From: Candidatus Doudnabacteria bacterium
GTDB taxonomy: Bacteria > Patescibacteriota > Doudnabacteria > UBA920
Length of the DNA stretch: 6,684 bases
Assembly (NCBI GenBank): GCA_903913365.1
Contig: CAIWKW010000165.1
Location: 1-6,684 of the forward strand
Reading direction: 5' to 3'
Shown: positions 1-4,333 of the stretch, in pieces
How the letters are laid out: the number at the start of each line of letters is the position of its first letter
Position numbering within the stretch: the first letter of the stretch is position 1
Program-made: the position numbers and the translations under genes
The notes under the pieces: model-generated
The model's database searches: none
What the model was told of the DNA's origin: nothing
Seen by the model: only the letters and a program-made list of their open reading frames with translations

Positions 1-1
1 A

Positions 2-223
2 GCGAGGGCATATGTTAACGGAAAGAAAAGGGATATATTGGAAGCGGACATTAACCATTTGAAAAATGCGGAAAAGGTTTATTTGGAAATAGCCAAACTG
101 TTTCCTAATACCAAACTGGTGGAATGCATAAAAGACGGAAAATTGCTTTCTCCCGACGATGTGCACAACAAAGTATGGGAATTGGTAAGAAGAATTGCGC
201 TTAAAGACATAAAGCCGTCATAG
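2..223 (+). CDS. tmk: Thymidylate kinase, C-terminal part (5' end outside window)
   Basis: Only the last 73 codons are visible, in frame 2 from the first bases to a TAG stop; the start lies upstream, and the TTG at 38 is an internal Leu codon. The family phosphorylates dTMP to dTDP in the cytoplasm, the committed step towards dTTP. The fragment carries the tail pattern I associate with bacterial TMP kinases: KRDILEADINHL, then KNAEKVYLEIAKLFPN, then KLVECI and a C-terminal helix with HNKVWELV. The P-loop and DR(Y/H) motifs would lie upstream and cannot be checked. It is followed after 7 nt by the MazG-like gene and then by DNPH1-like and DHFR genes, a context that fits thymidylate metabolism. 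The alternative is another P-loop nucleoside kinase, which I consider less likely. Confidence 0.85.
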   Translation, partial: ARAYVNGKKRDILEADINHLKNAEKVYLEIAKLFPNTKLVECIKDGKLLSPDDVHNKVWELVRRIALKDIKPS

Positions 224-230
224 AGTTTTT

Positions 231-743
231 ATGGATATTGAATCAATTAAACAGCAAAATTTAAAAATTGCCGAAGAAAAAGGTTTTGGCGTAACTTTGG
301 AAACTATTTCGGTTCCGGAAAAATTTGCCTTAATCCATTCGGAAATATCCGAGGCTTACGAAGGATTTGTAAAAGGAAATTTTAAGGAGAGGCACGGGTT
401 TGAAGAGGAGCTGGCAGATGCAATGTTAAGGACTTTGCATTTAGCCGGAGCCATGGGAGTGACATTTACAAAAACAACCGAAAAGAATGTAATTCTTCCC
501 GGAGACATGGCTAGCAAACTGATTTTATTGCACCAAGTGGTCTCGGAAGCTTATGAGGCATACCGTAAAAAAGATTTGGATCTTTGCAAGGAAAAAATAT
601 TTAAAATAGTTGATGTAGTTTTAGCAGTTGCCGGTAAAGAAAACATAGATTTGGAAAAAGCGGTATTGGCAAAAATGGAACTAAATAAGAACAGGGTCTG
701 GGACAAAGCATTATTTAATGAAGAATTAAATAAAAATATATGA
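231..743 (+). CDS. MazG-like all-alpha NTP pyrophosphohydrolase with duplicated fold
   Basis: This 170-residue protein looks all-helical and belongs by motif to the MazG / dCTPase / dimeric dUTPase superfamily, Mg-dependent enzymes that cut (d)NTPs to (d)NMP and pyrophosphate. The first half has the acidic metal site: E38 and E41 in SEISEAYE, then E60 and D63 in EEELADAML, the usual ExxE...ExxD spacing. A second half (about residues 95-155) resembles the first: LLHQVVSEAYEAY (99-111) parallels LIHSEISEAYEGF (34-46), and IFKIVDVVL parallels the second acidic helix. There the equivalents of E38 and E60 are Val and Lys, so it is probably non-catalytic. The ATG lies 7 nt after the thymidylate kinase stop with only a weak AGAG upstream. 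The stop overlaps the next start (ATGA). The exact substrate cannot be read from sequence; a deoxynucleotide house-cleaning role is inferred from context. Confidence 0.8.
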   Translation: MDIESIKQQNLKIAEEKGFGVTLETISVPEKFALIHSEISEAYEGFVKGNFKERHGFEEELADAMLRTLHLAGAMGVTFTKTTEKNVILPGDMASKLILLHQVVSEAYEAYRKKDLDLCKEKIFKIVDVVLAVAGKENIDLEKAVLAKMELNKNRVWDKALFNEELNKNI

Positions 744-1111
744 CCATTTATGTAAGCCACAGCAGAGATTTCGACTTTGATAAGGGTTTGTATCAGCCGA
801 TAAAAAATTCAGAACTGGCTAAAAATCACAATTTTATTTTTCCTCACGACAAAGCGACTGAAATTTATCCGATTAAGGAATTATTGCAAAACAAAAAATG
901 TGATTTAATTTTGGCGGAAGTCAGTTTTCCTTCAACCGGCCAGGGTATTGAGTTGGGATGGGCCAATCTTATTGGCGTAAAAATTTTATGTGTCCATAAA
1001 GAAGACAAAAGAATTTCCGGCTCTATCAAGACTGTGACGGAAAACATTTTTTCGTATAAAGACTCTGCAGATTTAATTAATAAATTAGTCGATTATTTAA
1101 AAAATATATGA
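740..1111 (+). CDS. DNPH1/Rcl-like nucleoside 2-deoxyribosyltransferase-fold protein
   Basis: This 123-residue cytoplasmic protein has the core of the nucleoside 2-deoxyribosyltransferase superfamily: CDLILAEVSFPSTG (54-67) followed by QGIELGWA (68-75), with E71 the expected nucleophilic glutamate, then a strand GVKILCVHK. The AEV-x-x-PS-x-G-x-G-x-ELG-x-A arrangement resembles animal DNPH1 (Rcl), which cleaves the glycosidic bond of deoxynucleoside 5'-monophosphates such as 5-hydroxymethyl-dUMP, more than the true transferases. The N-terminus, IYVSHSRDFDF, is not the glycine-rich loop I would expect in DNPH1, so substrate specificity may differ. The start overlaps the MazG-like stop and the stop overlaps the DHFR start, both through the same 12-nt string AAAAATATATGA, so translation is probably coupled. 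A role in removing abnormal deoxynucleotides is inferred from family and neighbours. Confidence 0.72.
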   Translation: MTIYVSHSRDFDFDKGLYQPIKNSELAKNHNFIFPHDKATEIYPIKELLQNKKCDLILAEVSFPSTGQGIELGWANLIGVKILCVHKEDKRISGSIKTVTENIFSYKDSADLINKLVDYLKNI

Positions 1112-1581
1112 TTTCAATTATTGCAGCTGTAGCGGACAACAATATTATAGGAATAAAGAACGGTTTGCCGTGGGACTTGCCTGAGGACTTAAAGCGTTTT
1201 AAGGAAATTACCACGGGTAAAACCGTGCTTATGGGCAGGAATACTTTTTTGTCCATAATGGATATTTTAAAGAAACCTTTCCCCGGCAGAACGAATGTGG
1301 TTATTAGCAATCAGCCTGATGATGTGGTGCCGGACGGTGTTTTGCTTTACAGCGATTTGGAACAGGCATTAAAGGATTTGTCCGGCAAAGACGTGTTTGT
1401 GGTTGGCGGGGCCATGATTTTTAGCCAAATGATAAATCGCGTTGATAAATTATATATAACCCATATTCATAAGTCTCCGGAAGGCGACGTGTCGTTTCCG
1501 AAGATTGATCCAAATATTTGGAAAAAAGTTTGGGAAGAAAAATACGACGGATTTGACTTTGTAAATTACGAAAAGATATAG
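1108..1581 (+). CDS. folA: Dihydrofolate reductase
   Basis: A complete 157-residue protein that reduces dihydrofolate to tetrahydrofolate with NADPH in the cytoplasm, regenerating the cofactor spent by ThyA-type thymidylate synthase. Diagnostic features run in order: N-terminal strand ISIIAAVADNNIIG, NGLPWDLPED (18-27) with acidic D27 at the same position as the E. coli catalytic Asp, MGRNTF (42-47) at the NADPH site, PGRTNVVIS (59-67), VVGGAMIF (98-105), THIH around T118 and GDVSFP (126-131). Length matches E. coli FolA (159). No Shine-Dalgarno site is visible; the start overlaps the previous stop (ATGA), suggesting coupled translation. It is the last gene of the operon, ending 7 nt before a strong terminator hairpin. 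A thyA gene would be expected upstream of the window, but this is a guess. Confidence 0.97.
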   Translation: MISIIAAVADNNIIGIKNGLPWDLPEDLKRFKEITTGKTVLMGRNTFLSIMDILKKPFPGRTNVVISNQPDDVVPDGVLLYSDLEQALKDLSGKDVFVVGGAMIFSQMINRVDKLYITHIHKSPEGDVSFPKIDPNIWKKVWEEKYDGFDFVNYEKI

Positions 1582-1588
1582 AATGCCA

Positions 1589-1620
1589 CAAAAAACACCC
1601 TTGTAAAAGGGTGTTTTTTG
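1589..1620 (+). terminator. Intrinsic terminator of the nucleotide operon
   Basis: A perfect 12-bp stem (1589-1600 with 1609-1620) joins CAAAAAACACCC to GGGTGTTTTTTG. Two further A-T pairs can close the loop to GTAA. The run of six T on the right arm and the matching A run on the left give the classical Rho-independent form, which could also work on the minus strand. It begins 7 nt after the folA stop and directly precedes the promoter of the next gene. Confidence 0.93.
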
Positions 1621-1650
1621 TTGGACTAGGCGCAGAATTTTTGGTAAAAT
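1621..1650 (+). promoter_or_regulatory. Predicted sigma70 promoter, extended -10, for the RHH gene
   Basis: TTGGAC (1621-1626) stands 18 nt before TAAAAT (1645-1650). A TG one base upstream of the -10 (1642-1643) makes it an extended -10 element. It lies immediately after the folA terminator, and its predicted start near 1657 would leave a leader of about 30 nt before the ATG at 1688. This agrees with the RHH gene being transcribed separately from the nucleotide operon. Confidence 0.6.
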
Positions 1651-1677
1651 AATAGGGCTCTTGCAGCGTTCTGGCGT

Positions 1678-1682
1678 AAGGA
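1678..1682 (+). promoter_or_regulatory. Ribosome binding site deciding the RHH gene start
   Basis: AAGGA stands 5 nt before the ATG at 1688. This favours that ATG over the in-frame TTG at 1661, which overlaps the expected transcription start region. Most other genes here show no such site (the membrane-anchored gene at 6011 has a distant GGAGG), so the RHH gene stands out. Confidence 0.7.
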
Positions 1683-1687
1683 AACTT

Positions 1688-2092
1688 ATGTCAAAACGGC
1701 ATGTGGTGTTATGTTTAGGCGAACAGCTTCATGGGCGCTTACAAGCGCTCGCGAAGCTGGAAAGCCGGCATCTCACTGAGCAGGTAATTTATCTGCTTGA
1801 GGTAATGCTGGCCATCGCACACCGTCAACGGAAAATCGCTCTCAGCCCTGAACCTATTGAGCGATCGGTAGCCAATCTTGGCATCAAGCTTGTTTTAACC
1901 GAGGAGCTTGATGAAGAACTTTTCCACTTTGGGGCTTCTTATGGTCTGACTAAACAACAGATTATTAGAACTTTTTTGTGGATGGGTCTTAGCTGTCGCG
2001 AGCGAATCGGCCATCAAGATCTGGTATTGAGAAAGGAGGATTTTGTAGAGCTTTCTTTGGAACGCTTTCAGGTTCCAGCTCGAATACAATGA
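1688..2092 (+). CDS. Putative tandem ribbon-helix-helix DNA-binding protein
   Basis: I do not recognise this 134-residue protein by name, but its pattern suggests two ribbon-helix-helix (MetJ/Arc-type) units in one chain. Unit A has a strand HVVLCL (5-10), a helix EQLHGRLQALAKLES (12-26) and, after an LT turn, a helix TEQVIYLLEVMLA (30-42). Unit B repeats this: strand IKLVLT (66-71), helix EELDEELFHFGASYG (72-86), then LTKQQIIRTFLWMGL (87-101). The spacing of L, E and LTxQ/K residues matches between units. A single-chain double RHH would work as a built-in dimer, as known for F-plasmid TraY. Hand-counted GC is about 46%, above the roughly 30-40% of neighbours, and codons such as CGC, CGG and CTG are more frequent, suggesting transfer. 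It has its own promoter and RBS; a partner gene such as a toxin is not present. Function as a repressor or relaxosome-type binder is inference. Confidence 0.6.
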   Translation: MSKRHVVLCLGEQLHGRLQALAKLESRHLTEQVIYLLEVMLAIAHRQRKIALSPEPIERSVANLGIKLVLTEELDEELFHFGASYGLTKQQIIRTFLWMGLSCRERIGHQDLVLRKEDFVELSLERFQVPARIQ

Positions 2093-2105
2093 CAGAACAC
2101 TTTAT

Positions 2106-2166
2106 AGGGGGCTCGACAAGGAAAATACATAAATCCTGAGTCAAATGTCAGCCCCTTTAAGTTTTT
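2106..2166 (+). terminator. Hairpin with T-rich tail after the RHH gene, probable terminator
   Basis: Bases 2106-2118 (AGGGGGCTCGACA) pair with 2146-2157 (TGTCAGCCCCTT): about 12 pairs with one bulged C and one G-T pair. The loop is 27 nt long and holds a small AGGA/TCCT pairing. TTTAAGTTTTTT follows. It begins 14 nt after the stop and is placed as a terminator, but the long loop and interrupted T run make it weaker than the one at 1589. Its arms share AGGGG/CAGCCCCT with the palindrome inside prfB, so it may be a decayed relative of that repeat. Confidence 0.5.
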
Positions 2167-2225
2167 TATATTTATATATTGGTTAGATGGAGTTAGTATT
2201 AAACAGTAATTATTAAAATTTACCG

Positions 2226-3380
2226 GTGAACGAATTAATTAAACGATTAAAAGATCTCAAATCCGAAATCTTAAATCTTAAATCTCACCTGAGCCTGCCG
2301 CAAAAAGAGCAGAGGATTTTGGAATTGGAAGAAAAGATGCAGGCAAAGGATTTTTGGGCGGACAACCAGCATGCGCAAAAAGTTTCCCGGGAGCATAGCC
2401 AGTTGAAAAAGTTTTTTGATTTTTGGCAAAATTTGGAAAAGAATACTTCGGAATTATCAGAATTAATACTGTCAGATGTAGGGGCGAGCTTTAGCCGCCC
2501 GTCATCGGAAGCGGGCGGCCAAGGCCAGCCCCTACAAGATTCAGATAAAAATTATTTTGAACAACAGGTTGTTAATTTGGAAAAGCAGTATAAGCAAAAT
2601 CGTTTTGTGGCTTTGCTTTCCAGAAAGTACGACGATCACAACGCGATTTTTTCCGTTCACTCGGGAGCGGGCGGCGTGGACGCGCAGGACTGGGCAGACA
2701 TGCTACTTAGAATGTTTTTGCGTTATTGCGACAGAAAAGGATTTATTACGGAAGTTATAGAACTAAGCAAAGGGGAACAAGGCGGAGTTAAAACAGCGGT
2801 GGTGGAAGTATTTGGCCCGTACGCTTACGGATTGCTTAAAAGCGAGGCCGGAGTACACCGTTTGGTTAGGCTTAGCCCGTTTAACCCGGCCCATACCAGG
2901 GAAACCTCTTTTGCCCTATTAGAGCTGCTGCCTTTGCTTGAAGAGCAGGAAGAACTTAAGCTCGACCCTAAAGATTTGAAAATAGAAGCCAATACGGCCT
3001 CCGGACACGGGGGACAAAGCGTGAACACAACTTACTCGGCCATACGTATAACTCATATACCCACCGGTTTAAAGGTAAGTATCCAAAACGAGCGCTCCCA
3101 GCACCAGAACCGGGAAATTGCCATGAAAATTTTAATGGCCAAGTTAAAAACTCTGGAAGAGCAGAAGCTCCAGGCGGAAAAACAGGAAATTCGAGGTGAA
3201 TTTAAGAGTGCGGAATGGGGAAACCAAATCCGTTCCTACGTAATTCATCCGTATAAATTGGTAAAAGATCATCGCACCAATTTTGAATCCACTGATCCGG
3301 ACTCCGTACTTAATGGTGAGCTTGATGAATTTGTGGAAAAGTTTTTGGAGCAGGCCGCTGGCAAGCAGGTAAGCGTATAA
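2226..3380 (+). CDS. prfB: Peptide chain release factor 2 (with in-frame palindromic insertion)
   Basis: A 384-residue class I release factor that recognises UGA/UAA in the ribosomal A site and triggers peptide release. Domain 1 is a coiled coil with the RF2 signature KDFWADNQHAQKV (41-53); the core has GAGGVDAQDWADMLLRM; the stop-codon tripeptide SPF is at 217-219; the catalytic GGQ is at 262-264; the C-terminal NQIRSYVIHPYKLVKDHRT (333-351) is also typical. The start is GTG: an in-frame TAA lies at 2214-2216 and no other initiator falls between. No Shine-Dalgarno is seen. The frame is continuous, so the programmed +1 frameshift of many prfB genes is absent. Oddities: residues about 85-104 are encoded by a 60-bp palindrome containing a chance GGQ at 97-99, and the catalytic loop reads GHGGQSVNTT, where GAGGQHVN is usual. 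Confidence 0.96.
   Translation: MNELIKRLKDLKSEILNLKSHLSLPQKEQRILELEEKMQAKDFWADNQHAQKVSREHSQLKKFFDFWQNLEKNTSELSELILSDVGASFSRPSSEAGGQGQPLQDSDKNYFEQQVVNLEKQYKQNRFVALLSRKYDDHNAIFSVHSGAGGVDAQDWADMLLRMFLRYCDRKGFITEVIELSKGEQGGVKTAVVEVFGPYAYGLLKSEAGVHRLVRLSPFNPAHTRETSFALLELLPLLEEQEELKLDPKDLKIEANTASGHGGQSVNTTYSAIRITHIPTGLKVSIQNERSQHQNREIAMKILMAKLKTLEEQKLQAEKQEIRGEFKSAEWGNQIRSYVIHPYKLVKDHRTNFESTDPDSVLNGELDEFVEKFLEQAAGKQVSV
2477..2536 (+). repeat. 60-bp palindromic repeat inserted in frame within prfB
   Basis: Arms of 25 nt (2477-2501 and 2512-2536) match at 21 of 25 positions around a 10-nt loop. The ends TGTAGGGGC / GCCCCTACA and the inner GCCGCCCG / CGGGCGGC are perfect. The block is far more GC-rich than the surrounding gene. 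AGAT directly flanks it on the left (2474-2477, sharing the first T) and right (2537-2540), and TCAGAT occurs at 2472 and 2541, so a short target duplication is possible. It encodes 20 residues rich in G, S, P and Q between two coiled-coil helices of release factor domain 1. From memory, GTAGGGGC...GCCCCTAC palindromes are common interspersed repeats in several bacterial groups; copies elsewhere in this genome cannot be seen here. Confidence 0.85.
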
Positions 3381-3384
3381 GCTG

Positions 3385-3551
3385 GTCAGCTGATAAGAAA
3401 TATCTGCCAACTGATTAGCTGATAAGCTTATTTGCTTATGCGCTTTGCAGAGCAGGGTTTTGTTTTGCCGTTATTTTTGCTATAATAAAAATATTGAGTT
3501 CGTTTCGAAATAAAAACCTTTGCTGGCTCGCTTATTAGCTTATTCGCTGAC
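3385..3551. repeat. Cluster of AGCTGATAAG-type repeats around the ftsE promoter
   Basis: In the prfB-ftsE gap (3381-3561), AGCTGATAAG occurs at 3388-3397 and 3417-3426. Inverted copies occur on the far side: GCTTATTAGCTTA (3530-3542) and CTTATTCGCTGAC (3539-3551), each 11 of 13 to the complement of a left copy. ATAAGCTTAT (3422-3431) is a perfect palindrome, and ATAAGC/GCTTAT (3422-3427, 3434-3439) can form a hairpin. The rest of the gap is AT-rich and I see no gene in it. It may be an interspersed repeat or an operator array. Confidence 0.5.
3478..3486 (+). promoter_or_regulatory. Extended -10 promoter for ftsEX
   Basis: TGCTATAAT is a perfect extended -10 element (TG-N-TATAAT, -10 at 3481-3486). 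No good -35 sits at 17 nt, where the bases read TTTTGT, which is common for extended -10 promoters. The predicted start near 3493 gives a leader of about 70 nt before the ftsE ATG. Confidence 0.65.
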
Positions 3552-3561
3552 AAACTTCCCA

Positions 3562-4239
3562 ATGATCAAGTTTGAAAACGTCATAAAAACATACAACAAC
3601 CAAAGAGCCTTAGACGGCATTAACCTTCAGGTGCATCATGGAGAGTTTATTTCTTTGGTCGGACTTTCGGGTGCCGGCAAATCCACTTTGCTTAAGCTGA
3701 TTATCGGCGAAGAGCAAATAGACGGCGGGAAAATTTTAATTGATGAAATAGATATTTCCAAAGTAAAAAAAGGAGACTTGCCTTATTTGCGCAGAAAAAT
3801 TGGCATGGTGTTTCAGGATATTAAACTTTTGCCCAAAGCAACGGCTTTTGAAAACATATCTTTTGCCATGGAAGTCTGCGGCCATAGCAAAGAAAAAATA
3901 AAAGAAGAAGTGCCGAAAATTTTGGAATTGGTCGGTTTGGAAAAAAAAAGCAACAGTTTTCCCCACGAAATGTCCGGCGGGGAGAAACAGCGCGTTGCCA
4001 TTGCCAGGGCTTTGTCTCATCGTCCCGTGTTGCTTCTTGCCGACGAGCCAACGGGAAATTTGGATGAAGTTAACGCCTCGGAGGTTTTAGACTTATTGCT
4101 GAAGATAAACCAGCTTGGTACCACGGTTATTTTAGCCACCCATGCTGTGGATTTGGTAAATAAAATTAAAAAACGGGTAATTACCATAGAAGACGGTAAA
4201 ATTACCATGGAGCAAGAGCAGGGGAGATACCGGTTGTAA
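3562..4239 (+). CDS. ftsE: Cell division ATP-binding protein FtsE
   Basis: This 225-residue ABC ATPase forms a membrane complex with FtsX and uses ATP to switch on peptidoglycan hydrolases at the septum. The motifs are complete: Walker A GLSGAGKST (34-42), Q-loop Q85 in GMVFQD, signature MSGGE (137-141) followed by KQRVAIARA, Walker B VLLLADE (156-162), D-loop GNLD (165-168) and H-loop H194 in ATHA. MIKFENVIKTY at the N-terminus and the strand ending FQDIKLLP are typical of FtsE. I chose the ATG at 3562; an in-frame TTG at 3520 would add 14 residues encoded by the repeat region and is unlikely. No Shine-Dalgarno is visible. It is paired with ftsX downstream, but with an unusual 94-nt gap. Confidence 0.95.
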   Translation: MIKFENVIKTYNNQRALDGINLQVHHGEFISLVGLSGAGKSTLLKLIIGEEQIDGGKILIDEIDISKVKKGDLPYLRRKIGMVFQDIKLLPKATAFENISFAMEVCGHSKEKIKEEVPKILELVGLEKKSNSFPHEMSGGEKQRVAIARALSHRPVLLLADEPTGNLDEVNASEVLDLLLKINQLGTTVILATHAVDLVNKIKKRVITIEDGKITMEQEQGRYRL

Positions 4240-4248
4240 TTGAGCATG

Positions 4249-4310
4249 ATTAAATAAAATTAAGTAAAATTGAACAAAATTAGAATCAATTTTATTTAAT
4301 TTTACTTAAT
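4249..4310. repeat. 25-bp AT-rich inverted repeat between ftsE and ftsX
   Basis: Arms 4249-4273 and 4286-4310 pair at 23 of 25 positions around a 12-nt loop. Each arm is built of 10-nt units, ATTAARTAAA on the left and TTTAYTTAAT on the right; the motif AATTTTACTTAAT (4298-4310) recurs at 4316-4328 just before the ftsX ATG. The block fills nearly all of the 94-nt gap. No T-run terminator follows a GC stem, so simple termination is unlikely. It may tune ftsX translation or be a repeat element. Confidence 0.75.
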
Positions 4311-4333
4311 TTGTAAATTTTACTTAATACCCA

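Noticed and set aside
1661..1687. TTG start of the RHH gene
   Set aside because: It sits at the predicted transcription start, has no ribosome binding site, and the ATG at 1688 has AAGGA at good spacing.
2093..2170. Integron attC site after the RHH gene
   Set aside because: The hairpin lacks the GTTRRRY/RYYYAAC core pairs, and no integrase is visible.
2179..2216. Promoter for prfB starting at TTGGTT
   Set aside because: No acceptable -10 box stands 16-18 nt downstream; AT-rich strings are too common here to choose one.
2226..2300. Programmed +1 frameshift of prfB, suggested by a TGA at 2290-2292
   Set aside because: The TGA lies in a frame that a +1 shift would not join to the prfB frame, and prfB is open from the GTG with full-length homology from its start.
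3417..3470. Terminator after prfB
   Set aside because: The ATAAGC/GCTTAT hairpin has only 6 bp and no adjacent T run; the later GGGTTTTGTTTT lacks a solid stem.
3520..3561. TTG start giving ftsE a 14-residue extension
   Set aside because: The added residues come from the repeat region, and FtsE proteins begin at the MIxFENV segment encoded from 3562.
551..4247. Minus-strand open frames opposite the MazG, DNPH1-like, DHFR, RHH, prfB and ftsE genes
   Set aside because: Each lies opposite a well supported gene, has no family motif, and shows low-complexity composition typical of antisense frames.
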